A stretch of DNA of 64,000 bases, from NCBI GenBank assembly GCA_038530285.1, contig JBCBCY010000015.1, positions 1 through 64,000 on the forward strand, read 5' to 3'. A program made the position numbers and the translations under genes. The stretch comes from JASJAR01 sp038530285. Lineage in GTDB: Bacteria > Pseudomonadota > Alphaproteobacteria > Rhodobacterales > Rhodobacteraceae. Of this stretch, positions 50,236-58,466 are shown piece after piece; positions within the stretch are counted from its first letter, which is position 1, and each line of letters starts with the position of its first letter. The notes under the pieces are model-generated. The model was given only the letters and a program-made list of their open reading frames with translations. It had not been told where the DNA came from and ran no database searches.

Positions 50236-50412
50236 ATGCAGAAACTTCTGATCGCAGCGCTGGTCGTCGGGGCAGGCTATTTTGTCTGGACCGAATATGG
50301 CGGCGGGCCAGGCATATCGGCATCGTCGAGTGGCTCTGGCGGCCCGGGGTTTTCAAGTTTCGGGGCGGCCGCCGGCAATGTGGCCGCCGGGGCGAAAGCG
50401 GCGGTGCGTTAG
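50236..50412 (+). CDS. 58-residue hypothetical protein with N-terminal membrane segment
   Basis: MQKLLIAALVVGAGYFVWTEY then a Gly/Ser/Ala-rich tail (GISASSSGSGGPGF...AAGNVAAGAKAAVR). One helix at residues 3-18 could be a membrane anchor or signal. GGAGG precedes the ATG at 50236. The TAG stop shares TTAG with the convergent hydrolase. Unknown function. Confidence 0.65.
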   Translation: MQKLLIAALVVGAGYFVWTEYGGGPGISASSSGSGGPGFSSFGAAAGNVAAGAKAAVR

Positions 50413-51152
50413 GGCGCCAAGGTCAGGAAGGTGTCCACCGCGGCGATAAACTCTGCGGGTTGTTCCGCATGAAGCCAGTGGCCCGCGCCCGGGATCGCAG
50501 CGAACTTCGCGGCAGGAAACATCGTGCGAATGCTGTCGCGATGTTTGGGCAAAACGTAGTCGCTGGCGCCACCTGACAGAAACAATGTGGGGCCTTCGTA
50601 TCTCCCGCCGATCTCTGGCCAGCCGACGATCTGGTCCATCTCGCTTAGCAGGACCTCAAGGTTCAAAGTCCAGCGTTGTGCTTTCACATCAAGGGCTTGC
50701 AGAAGAAACACACGCACACCGCGATCTGGAATGGCCTCTGCCAGGGCGCGGTCGGCATGGCCGCGGGTCCGCACATTCGACAGGTCCAGTGCCAGCATCG
50801 CTTCAATGAAATGGGCATGCGTATGGGTGTAGGCGGCCGGCGCCATATCGGCCACGATCAGGCGTTTGACCCGGTCGGGTTGGGTCAGGGCAAGGACCAT
50901 CGCCGCCTTTCCCCCCATCGAATGGCCGATCACATCGCCCCCTGCCAGGGGGGCAAGGTCGCTGGCCATATCGGCGTAGCTATGGCTGTCAAACCAAGGG
51001 CTATCGCCGTGATTGCGCATGTCCGGCACCGTCACGCGCCGGGTCTGGCCGAGAAGTTTGGCAATCGAGCCCCAGTTGCGCGACGAGCCGAAAAGCCCGT
51101 GCGCGATCAACAGCTTGGGTCCGCCTTCGCCGTAAGTCTCGGTGTGCAGCAC
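50409..51152 (-). CDS. alpha/beta hydrolase (YbfF-like esterase)
   Basis: 247 aa. The oxyanion region is LLIAHGLFGSSRNWGSIA, followed by DMRNHGDSP; the nucleophile elbow is VIGHSMGGKAA and the catalytic His is in IPGAGHWLHAEQP. The closest pattern is the YbfF-type esterases of short acyl-CoA or acyl esters. The start is a GTG at 51152 whose first base is the last base of the glyA TAG stop, so translation is coupled to glyA. Confidence 0.88.
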   Translation of the reverse strand: MLHTETYGEGGPKLLIAHGLFGSSRNWGSIAKLLGQTRRVTVPDMRNHGDSPWFDSHSYADMASDLAPLAGGDVIGHSMGGKAAMVLALTQPDRVKRLIVADMAPAAYTHTHAHFIEAMLALDLSNVRTRGHADRALAEAIPDRGVRVFLLQALDVKAQRWTLNLEVLLSEMDQIVGWPEIGGRYEGPTLFLSGGASDYVLPKHRDSIRTMFPAAKFAAIPGAGHWLHAEQPAEFIAAVDTFLTLAP

Positions 51153-52447
51153 TAGCCGTTCGGGTAGATCGGGAAGCGGCTGCAAAGCGCGATCACTTCG
51201 CCGCGCACCTTGGCTTCCACATCGGCGTTGCCGTCTTCGCCGTTGATCGCAAGACCTTCAACGACTTCCACGATCCAATCGGCAATCTGGCGGAATTCGG
51301 GTTCGGCAAAGCCGCGCGTTGTGCCCGCTGGCGAGCCAAGCCGGATGCCAGACGTGACCATCGGCTTTTCGGTGTCAAACGGGATGCCGTTTTTGTTGAC
51401 CGTGATATGGGCCCGGCCCAGGGCCTTTTCGGTGGCGTTGCCTTTCACACCCTTCGGGCGCAGGTCGACGAGCAGCAAATGGCTGTCGGTACCGCCTGTC
51501 ACAAGGTCCAGACCCGCGCTTAACAACTGGTCGCCCATGGCTTGTGCGTTGGCGATGACCTGGGCCTGGTAGTCCTTGAACTCAGGCCGCAGGGCTTCCC
51601 CAAAGGCCACGGCCTTGCCTGCGATCACATGCATCAACGGGCCGCCCTGAATGCCGGGGAAGATCGCTGAATTGCATTTTTTCGAAATTGCTTCGTCATC
51701 CGTCAGGATCATGCCGCCGCGCGGCCCCCGCAGGGTTTTGTGGGTCGTCGTGGTCGCCGCATGGGCATGCGGGAAGGGCGAGGGGTAAAGGCCTGCCGCC
51801 ACCAGCCCGGCAAAATGCGCCATATCCACCAACAGATAGGCGCCCACCATGTCGGCAATCGCCCGGAAGCGCGCAAAGTCCAGGGTCCGCGGAATGGCCG
51901 AGCCGCCCGCGATGATCATTTTCGGCTGGTGTTCTTTGGCCAGCGCTTCAATCTGATCGTAGTCTGGCAAAAGGGTGTCTTCGCGCACGCCGTATTGAAC
52001 GGCGTTGAACCACTTGCCCGACTGGTTCGGCCGTGCCCCGTGCGTGAGGTGCCCGCCTGCATCAAGGCTCATGCCAAGGATGGTGTCACCAGGCTGCAAA
52101 AGGGCTGTGAACACGCCCTGATTGGCCTGGCTGCCCGAGTTTGGCTGGACGTTGGCAAAGCCGCAGCCAAAAAGCTCTTTCGCGCGGTCGATGGCCAGGG
52201 TTTCGGCAATATCGACATATTGGCAGCCGCCATAGTAGCGCCGGCCCGGGTAGCCTTCGGCGTATTTGTTCGTCATCACCGACCCTTGCGCGTCGCGCAC
52301 CGCCTGGCTGGTGATGTTCTCAGACGCAATCAGTTCGATCTCATCGCGCTGGCGGCCAAGTTCCAGACCCATGGCGCGGGCGACCTCAGGGTCGCGGCTG
52401 GCGAGGCTTTCGGTGAAGAATCCGTCGTCGCGGTGCGGGGCGTTCAT
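51152..52447 (-). CDS. glyA: serine hydroxymethyltransferase
   Basis: PLP enzyme that converts serine and tetrahydrofolate to glycine and 5,10-methylene-THF. 431 aa; ELIASENITSQAV, NKYAEGYPGRRYYGGC, VQPNSGSQANQGV and the PLP lysine in TTTTHKTLRGPRGG. The ATG at 52447 (MNAPHRDDGFF) matches the family; a longer in-frame start overlaps the nadK control region. It forms a coupled pair with the hydrolase and is divergent from nadK. Confidence 0.98.
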   Translation of the reverse strand: MNAPHRDDGFFTESLASRDPEVARAMGLELGRQRDEIELIASENITSQAVRDAQGSVMTNKYAEGYPGRRYYGGCQYVDIAETLAIDRAKELFGCGFANVQPNSGSQANQGVFTALLQPGDTILGMSLDAGGHLTHGARPNQSGKWFNAVQYGVREDTLLPDYDQIEALAKEHQPKMIIAGGSAIPRTLDFARFRAIADMVGAYLLVDMAHFAGLVAAGLYPSPFPHAHAATTTTHKTLRGPRGGMILTDDEAISKKCNSAIFPGIQGGPLMHVIAGKAVAFGEALRPEFKDYQAQVIANAQAMGDQLLSAGLDLVTGGTDSHLLLVDLRPKGVKGNATEKALGRAHITVNKNGIPFDTEKPMVTSGIRLGSPAGTTRGFAEPEFRQIADWIVEVVEGLAINGEDGNADVEAKVRGEVIALCSRFPIYPNG

Positions 52448-52592
52448 GAGCTGAGGTCCGATTGGTTGTGGCAGATGGGCCGCGTCATAGCGGATTGGGG
52501 TCATGGTTGAAAGGCGGCAATCGGTCCAACTGCTTGCCATTTGCGGGCACCCGCGCCATCAATTCGGGCACCGGGGCGCGAGGAGGGACGAA

Positions 52593-53354
52593 GTGCCGCT
52601 TAAGATCGCCTTTCGGGCCAGTGAAGCCAAGGTCGCACAAGACGCGCTGAAAGCTTTGCGCGGTGGCTATGGGACCATTGATGAGGCGCAAGCCGATGTC
52701 ATCGTTGCCCTTGGCGGGGATGGTTTCATGTTGGAAACGCTGTCGGATGCGGCAACCGATGGCCGCCCGGTCTACGGGATGAACTGTGGCACCGTTGGTT
52801 TCCTGATGAATGAATACAATCCCGAGGGTCTGCCCGACCGTGTCGCCTCGGCAGAGCATGAGGTCGTGAACCCACTGCGGATGCGGGCAGGTACGGCGGA
52901 CGGGTCGGTTCACGAAGCCCTGGCCATCAATGAGGTCTCGCTTTTGCGGGCTGGCGGGCAGGCGGCGCGGTTGAAGATCAGCGTCGATGGGAAAACCCGG
53001 ATGGAAGATCTGGTCTGCGACGGGGCCCTGGTGGCCACGCCTGCCGGAAGTACGGCGTATAACTACTCCGCACATGGTCCAATCTTGCCCATCGGGTCGG
53101 ATGTGCTGGCCCTGACGGCGATGTCGGCGTTCCGGCCCCGGCGGTGGCGCGGCGCGTTGCTGCCGAAAACCGCGAAGGTGCGTTTTGACGTTCTGAACCC
53201 GTCAAAACGCCCCGTGATGGCCGATGCTGACAGCCGGTCGGTCCATGACGTGCATTGGGTCGAAGTGGAAAGTGAGCCGAACGTCGGCCACCGGCTGTTG
53301 TTTGATCCCGGACACGGTCTGGAAGAGCGTCTGATCCGCGAGCAGTTCCTCTAG
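52593..53354 (+). CDS. nadK: NAD kinase
   Basis: Phosphorylates NAD+ to NADP+. 253 aa; the catalytic/ATP loop VALGGDGFMLETL, the substrate-binding YGMNCGTVGFLMN, AINEVSLLR (NE motif), and ATPAGSTAYNYSAHGPILP are all present. The start is a GTG at 52593 preceded by GAGGAGGG; an ATG 90 bp upstream lacks a site and gives an implausible basic tail. Confidence 0.96.
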   Translation: MPLKIAFRASEAKVAQDALKALRGGYGTIDEAQADVIVALGGDGFMLETLSDAATDGRPVYGMNCGTVGFLMNEYNPEGLPDRVASAEHEVVNPLRMRAGTADGSVHEALAINEVSLLRAGGQAARLKISVDGKTRMEDLVCDGALVATPAGSTAYNYSAHGPILPIGSDVLALTAMSAFRPRRWRGALLPKTAKVRFDVLNPSKRPVMADADSRSVHDVHWVEVESEPNVGHRLLFDPGHGLEERLIREQFL

Positions 53355-53364
53355 ACAGGTTTTT

Positions 53365-53437
53365 GCGCCGCCTTCGGCGTCGCGCTGTTGGGGGTTTCAC
53401 CCCCAAACCCCCAAGGTATTTTTGGGCCAATGAAAAT
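53365..53437 (+). repeat. dispersed intergenic repeat, right-facing copy of an inverted pair
   Basis: GCGCCGCCTTCGGCGTCGC hairpin, TTGGGGG/CCCCCAA hairpin, then CCAAGGTATTTTTGGGCC and AATGAAAA. Same family as 10074; it faces the copy at 53550. Confidence 0.75.
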
Positions 53438-53441
53438 AATG

Positions 53442-53516
53442 GCCCGCCCTCTGTTAAGAGAGCGGGCTTCCGGTTCTCACCGGCCACGGTCATCGGCTCC
53501 TCAGCCTGTACCGTGG
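53442..53516. other. hairpin cluster between the inverted repeats
   Basis: Three adjacent stem-loops: GCCCGC...GCGGGC (53442-53467), CCGGT/ACCGG (53470-53483), and CCACGGT/ACCGTGG with inner GGCT/AGCC (53484-53516). They lie in the 283-bp convergent gap of nadK and prpE and could be a terminator block or a small RNA. Confidence 0.5.
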
Positions 53517-53549
53517 CGCCAGCTGTGACGGACTTTGGTAAACAAAAGG

Positions 53550-53632
53550 TTTTCATTGGCCCAAAAATACCTCGGGGGGAGGCGAAGCCGGGGGGCAGAG
53601 CCCCCAACCACCGCGCCGCCTTCGGCGTCGCA
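53550..53632 (-). repeat. dispersed intergenic repeat, left-facing copy of an inverted pair
   Basis: On the minus strand: GCGACGCCGAAGGCGGCGC, GGGGGCTCTGCCCCC, then CCGAGGTATTTTTGGGCC and AATGAAAACC. The 22 terminal bases match the 53365 copy almost exactly. Confidence 0.75.
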
Positions 53633-53637
53633 AAACC

Positions 53638-55530
53638 TTACTCAGACGCGTATCCGATCCGCTGCAGGGCGCCTTTGATTTCGTCGAGGATTGCCGGGTC
53701 ATCAATGGTGGCAGGCAATTTGAAATCTTCACTGTCAGCGATCTTGACCATCGTGCCGCGCAAGATCTTGCCCGACCGTGTCTTGGGCAGTCTGTCCACC
53801 AGAACGGCGTGTTTGAACGCCGCGACCGGTCCAATATGATCCCGCATGCGGGTCACGAGTTCTGGGATCACTTCGGCTTCCGTCCGGTTGCAGCCGTTGT
53901 TGAGGCAGACAAATCCAACTGGCAACTGACCTTTGAGCTGGTCGGTGACGCCCACAACGGCGCATTCGGCGACATCGGGATGACCCGCGAGCACTTCTTC
54001 CATCGCGCCGGTCGACAGCCGGTGCCCGGCGACGTTGATCACATCATCGGTGCGCGCCATGATGTAAAGGTAACCATCGTCGTCAATATAGCCCGCATCG
54101 CCGGTCTCATAATATCCCGGAAAGGTCTCAAGGTAGCTTTTGCGGAAGCGATCTTCGGCACCCCAAAGCGTGGGCAAAGTGCCTGGCGGGAGCGGGAGTT
54201 TGACAGCTATTGCCCCAAGCGTTCCGGGACCAACCGGGTGGCCCGCATCATCAAGGATTTGCACGTCATAGCCCGGCATTGCGACGGTGGGCGAGCCGAT
54301 TTTCACGGGCAATGCTTCGATCCCCAGCGGGTTGGCCGCGATGGCATAGCCGGTCTCGGTTTGCCACCAATGGTCGATCACGGGCACGCCAAGTTGGTCC
54401 CCCGCCCATTTCACGGTATCGGGGTCCGCCCGTTCGCCGGCCAGAAACAGGCTTTGCAAAGATGACAGATCATAGTTGCCGACCCGCGCGCCGGCCGGAT
54501 CATCCCGCTTGATGGCACGAAATGCGGTGGGGGCGGTGAAAAGCACCTTCACCTTGTACTCTTCGATCACCCGCCAGAAGGCGCCGGCGTCCGGCGTGCC
54601 GACGGGCTTTCCTTCATAGACCAATGTTGTGCATCCGCGGGTCAGGGGCGCGTAGCAGATATAGCTGTGCCCAACGATCCAGCCGACGTCTGAGGCGGCC
54701 CAATACACATCGCCGGGCGCGCAATCGTAAATGGCCGACATCGTCCAGTTGAGTGCCACCAGATGGCCACCGGTGTGGCGCACGACACCCTTGGGCTGGC
54801 CTGTCGTGCCTGAGGTGTAAAGGATGTATGCCGGGTGGTTGCCTTCCACGGGCAAACAGTCAATCGGGCGCGCGTCCGCCACCGCCTCGGCGTAGTCGAC
54901 ATCACGGCCGGGGACCATCTGTGCTCTTGCGGCGTCGCGCTGCAGGATCAGACAGACATCTGGCGTATGGGTCGACATTTCGATCGCGCCATCGAGAAGC
55001 GGTTTATATTCGACAATCCGGCCCGGCTCGATCCCACAAGACCCCGCGATGACGGCTTTGGGCTTTGAATCGTCGATCCGGACGGCAAGCTCATTTGCGG
55101 CAAACCCGCCAAAGACCACTGAATGGATCGCACCGATCCGGGCGCAGGCCAGCATTGCGACCAGCGCTTCGGGGACCATGGGCATATAGATCAAGACCCG
55201 GTCGCCTTTGGTCACCCCGCGCGCGGCCAGGGCGCCCCCAAGCCGTGCGGTCTGATCTTTCAACTCTGCAAAGCTGATCCGGCGTTTGGTGTCTGTGACG
55301 GGGCTGTCATAGATAATTGCGGTCCGATCGCCGTGGCCTGCTTCAACATGGCGGTCGACAGCGTTCCAGCAGCCGTTGAGCATCCCGTCGGCAAACCATT
55401 GGTAAAGCGGTACTTTTTCGGAAAACAGGGCGCGGGTCGGGGGGCGGTCCCAGTCAATTGCTGCCGCCGCATCCATCCAGAAGGCTTCCGGGTCCACGAG
55501 CGATGCGGTGTAGATATCTTTGTACGCCAT
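53638..55530 (-). CDS. prpE: propionyl-CoA synthetase
   Basis: AMP-forming acyl-CoA synthetase of 630 aa. The ATP loop is YILYTSGTTGQPKGVVR, then HWWQTETGYAIAANP, YYETGDAGYIDDDGYLYIMARTDDVINVAGHRLSTG, and the catalytic lysine in LPKTRSGKILRGTM. The N-terminal ACAS domain (YKDIYTASLVDPEAFW) and the HWWQTETG pattern fit PrpE rather than acetate-preferring Acs. Product propionyl-CoA would feed mce/mutase. GGGGAGG precedes the ATG at 55530. The 90-bp gap to maeB suggests a common transcript. Confidence 0.92.
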   Translation of the reverse strand: MAYKDIYTASLVDPEAFWMDAAAAIDWDRPPTRALFSEKVPLYQWFADGMLNGCWNAVDRHVEAGHGDRTAIIYDSPVTDTKRRISFAELKDQTARLGGALAARGVTKGDRVLIYMPMVPEALVAMLACARIGAIHSVVFGGFAANELAVRIDDSKPKAVIAGSCGIEPGRIVEYKPLLDGAIEMSTHTPDVCLILQRDAARAQMVPGRDVDYAEAVADARPIDCLPVEGNHPAYILYTSGTTGQPKGVVRHTGGHLVALNWTMSAIYDCAPGDVYWAASDVGWIVGHSYICYAPLTRGCTTLVYEGKPVGTPDAGAFWRVIEEYKVKVLFTAPTAFRAIKRDDPAGARVGNYDLSSLQSLFLAGERADPDTVKWAGDQLGVPVIDHWWQTETGYAIAANPLGIEALPVKIGSPTVAMPGYDVQILDDAGHPVGPGTLGAIAVKLPLPPGTLPTLWGAEDRFRKSYLETFPGYYETGDAGYIDDDGYLYIMARTDDVINVAGHRLSTGAMEEVLAGHPDVAECAVVGVTDQLKGQLPVGFVCLNNGCNRTEAEVIPELVTRMRDHIGPVAAFKHAVLVDRLPKTRSGKILRGTMVKIADSEDFKLPATIDDPAILDEIKGALQRIGYASE

Positions 55531-55589
55531 TGGTCTTCCTCCCCTTGCCGCGGAACTATGGGTCGCAACGCGGCAAAGACGCAATCCCT

Positions 55590-55637
55590 TAGCCCTAATG
55601 GCCCCTAGCCGTAATGCCCGCTAGCCGTAGTGGGCGA
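55590..55637. repeat. 16-bp tandem repeat over the maeB stop codon
   Basis: Three consecutive 16-bp units, each with TAGCC[GC]TA[AG]TG: 55590-55605, 55606-55621 and 55622-55637. The last contains the maeB stop and its final codons; the other two look like duplicated stop regions downstream of the gene. Confidence 0.65.
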
Positions 55638-57900
55638 CCGGCGTCCCGGCGAGGGCGGAGATATTCAGCAAGCCTCGGGCTGTGATCGCGGGGGTGACGA
55701 TATGGGCGCGGTTGCCCATGCCCATCAAGATCGGGCCGACCTCTAGCCCGCCGGCCTTGGACTTCAGGATATTGCGCACACCCGATGCGGCGTCGGTGTT
55801 TGCAAAGACCAGAACATTGGCGGCCCCGTCGATCCGGCTGTTGGGGAAATCGCGGGCGCGCAGTTCGGGGTTGAGGGCACTGTCGATATGCATCTCGCCC
55901 TCATAGGCAAAATCCCGGGGGGCTGCGTCCAAAAGCTGAAGTGCCGCCCGCATCCTGCGCCCGCTGTCGGTGTCGAGGTTGCCAAACTGGCTGTGACTGC
56001 ATAACGCGATTACAGGCTTCACGCCGAACCGCCCCACGTGCCGGGCGGCCCCGACCACGGCTTCGGCGATCTGCTCGGGGCTGGGTTCGGGGTGCACATG
56101 GGTGTCTGTGATGAAAAGCGGGCCATCTTCCAAGATCATCAGGGACAGCGCACCCACCGGATGCAGGTCCGGCGTGCCAAGGACTTCCTGGACGTATTTG
56201 AGGTGCCAAAGATACTGGCCAAATGTCCCGGCAATCAGCGAATCCGCCTCGCCCCGATGGACCATCACCGCCCCGATCGCGGTGGAATTGGTGCGCATGA
56301 CAGCACGGGCGATGTCGGGCGTGACGCCGCGCCGTTCCATCAGACGATGGTAGGTCGTCCAGTAGTCCCGGTAGCGCGGATCATTTTCCGGATTTACCAG
56401 TTCGAAATGCGTGCCGGGCCGGATCTTGAGACCTGCGCGTTCGGCGCGCACCTCAATCACCTCAGGCCGCCCGATCAGGATGGGTTTGTCGGTTGTTTCC
56501 TCAAGCATGGCATTGGCGGCCCGCAACACCCGCTCATCCTCGCCTTCGGCAAACACAATCCGGCGCTCGGCGGTGGCGGCTGCGTCAAACACCGGGCGCA
56601 TGATGAGCGCTGAGCGGAAGACCGACCCGTCAAGATTGGCCTTGTAGGCGGTCAAGTCTTCGATAGGGCGCTTGGCCACGCCGGTGTCGCAGGCGGCTTT
56701 TGCCACGGCAGAGGCCACAACCCCCATCAGCCTTGGGTCGAAGGGTTTGGGGATCAGATAGTCAGGCCCGAAAGCCAGTTGTTCGCCTTTATAGGCGGCA
56801 GCGGCTTCGGCGGATGTGGTCGCGCGGGCAAGCTCTGCGATGCCTTCGATGCAGGCCAGTTCCATTGCGTCATTGATCTCGGTCGCGCCAACATCGAGGG
56901 CGCCCCGGAAGATGAAGGGGAAACACAGCACGTTGTTGACTTGGTTTGGAAAGTCGGACCGGCCCGTTGCGATGATGGCGCCGGGTGCTGCGGCGCGGGC
57001 GGTCTCGGGGTCGATCTCGGGCGTTGGGTTGGCAAGTGCGAAGATCACCGGCGTGTCGGTCATGGACGCGGCCATTTCCGGCGTCAGAACGCCGGGGCCG
57101 GACAGGCCCAAAAACATATCCGCGCCCTTGATCACATCGGCCAGCGCCTGTGGTCCGCCGGGCTGGGCGTAGGCCGCCTTCTGCGGTGTCATGTCCGCTT
57201 CGCGGCCTTCGCGGACCAAGCCGGCCAGATCACACAGCCACACGTTTTCGCGTTTCACGCCGAGCTTTAGCAGCATGTCCAGGCAGGCAATCCCCGCCGC
57301 GCCGCCGCCGGTCGAGACGATCTTTACGTCGCCAAAGGCTTTGCCGACCAATTGCAGCGCGTTGGTCGCCGCGGCGCCAACCACAATGGCAGTACCATGC
57401 TGGTCGTCATGAAAGACCGGAATATTCATGCGTTCCCGGCACAGCTTTTCGACGATAAAGCAATCGGGCGCCTTGATGTCTTCGAGGTTGATCGCCCCGA
57501 ACGTCGGTTCCAGCGCGCAGACAATATCGGCAAGCCGTTCGGGGTCGACCTCATCCAACTCGATATCAAAGCAATCGATGTTGGCGAACTTTTTGAAAAG
57601 GACCGCCTTGCCTTCCATCACAGGTTTTGACGCCAAAGCCCCGATGTTGCCAAGACCCAGCACCGCCGATCCATTCGATACGACGGCGACTAGATTGCCG
57701 CGCGCGGTGACATCGCGCGAGACATCCGCGTCTTCCTTGATGGCCAGACAGGCTTCCGCCACGCCCGGTGAATAAGCCAACGACAGGTCCCGCGCATTGG
57801 CCAGCGGTTTTGTCGCGCGAACTTCCAATTTCCCAGGCTTGGGATGTTGGTGATAGCGTAGGGCAGCTTGCTTCAAACCGTCGTTTTTGCTGGTCGCCAT
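55621..57900 (-). CDS. maeB: NADP-type malic enzyme with phosphotransacetylase domain
   Basis: Oxidatively decarboxylates malate to pyruvate. 759 aa; malic N-domain SLAYSPGVAEACLAI, GNLVAVVSNGSAVLGLGNIGALASKPVMEGKAV (in parts), NAD(P) loop IVSTGGGAAGIACL, then from residue 430 a PTA_PTB-like domain (RIVFAEGEDERVLRAANA), which in MaeB proteins is regulatory and usually lacks PTA activity. GGGAGGG precedes the ATG. An 18-bp palindrome 17 bp upstream of the start is a probable operator. Supports gluconeogenesis or NADPH supply from C4 acids. Confidence 0.96.
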   Translation of the reverse strand: MATSKNDGLKQAALRYHQHPKPGKLEVRATKPLANARDLSLAYSPGVAEACLAIKEDADVSRDVTARGNLVAVVSNGSAVLGLGNIGALASKPVMEGKAVLFKKFANIDCFDIELDEVDPERLADIVCALEPTFGAINLEDIKAPDCFIVEKLCRERMNIPVFHDDQHGTAIVVGAAATNALQLVGKAFGDVKIVSTGGGAAGIACLDMLLKLGVKRENVWLCDLAGLVREGREADMTPQKAAYAQPGGPQALADVIKGADMFLGLSGPGVLTPEMAASMTDTPVIFALANPTPEIDPETARAAAPGAIIATGRSDFPNQVNNVLCFPFIFRGALDVGATEINDAMELACIEGIAELARATTSAEAAAAYKGEQLAFGPDYLIPKPFDPRLMGVVASAVAKAACDTGVAKRPIEDLTAYKANLDGSVFRSALIMRPVFDAAATAERRIVFAEGEDERVLRAANAMLEETTDKPILIGRPEVIEVRAERAGLKIRPGTHFELVNPENDPRYRDYWTTYHRLMERRGVTPDIARAVMRTNSTAIGAVMVHRGEADSLIAGTFGQYLWHLKYVQEVLGTPDLHPVGALSLMILEDGPLFITDTHVHPEPSPEQIAEAVVGAARHVGRFGVKPVIALCSHSQFGNLDTDSGRRMRAALQLLDAAPRDFAYEGEMHIDSALNPELRARDFPNSRIDGAANVLVFANTDAASGVRNILKSKAGGLEVGPILMGMGNRAHIVTPAITARGLLNISALAGTPVAHYG

Positions 57901-57916
57901 GCATCCCTCCCAAAAT

Positions 57917-57934
57917 TAGTTTAACGCTAAACTA
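57917..57934. promoter_or_regulatory. 18-bp palindromic operator candidate upstream of maeB
   Basis: Perfect arms TAGTTTA and TAAACTA around ACGC, in an AT-rich stretch between maeB and cdd. Its position 17 bp before the maeB ATG would let a bound repressor block transcription or initiation. Confidence 0.6.
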
Positions 57935-58069
57935 TATTTTTCTACCTGCGCTGAGCCGGCTCATTTCTAGGCGCAGTTAGCGCCCTTTTCGTTGCAAGCG
58001 CAAGCAACGCAAGGCCTTGATCTTCGGACCGGTGCGGATCACGGTGGTGCGGGCATACAGGAGAGGCAC

Positions 58070-58465
58070 ATGAGCGATCTGTTGGGCGCCGCAAGAGACG
58101 TATTCGAAAACGCCTATGCGCCCTATTCGAAATTCAAAGTCGGTGCCGCCATTCGCTCGGCCGATGGCAGCGTTTTTGTCGGCTGCAATGTTGAAAACCT
58201 TGCCTATCCCGAAGGCACCTGCGCCGAAGCCGGCGCGATTGCGGCGATGGTGGCCGCGGGTCAGACCAAGATCGCAGAAGTTGCGGTGATCGCGGACGCG
58301 CCGGTTCCGGTCACGCCCTGTGGCGGGTGCCGCCAGAAGCTAGCGGAATTTTCCGACGCCGATGTGGCCGTGACGCTGGCCACGATCGGCGGCAAGACGC
58401 AAGCCGTCACCGTCGGGGACCTGTTGCCTTACGCCTTTGACGCCGAACAGTTTTCAGGCACCTGA
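58070..58465 (+). CDS. cdd: cytidine deaminase
   Basis: Zinc enzyme that deaminates cytidine and deoxycytidine. 131 aa; FKVGAAIRSADGSVFVGCNVEN, the catalytic C-A-E in TCAEAGAI and the second zinc pair in PCGGCRQKL. Small tetrameric type. AGGAGAGGCAC precedes the ATG at 58070. It is the first of five same-strand salvage genes (cdd, deoA, deoB, add, upp). Confidence 0.97.
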   Translation: MSDLLGAARDVFENAYAPYSKFKVGAAIRSADGSVFVGCNVENLAYPEGTCAEAGAIAAMVAAGQTKIAEVAVIADAPVPVTPCGGCRQKLAEFSDADVAVTLATIGGKTQAVTVGDLLPYAFDAEQFSGT

Positions 58466-58466
58466 C

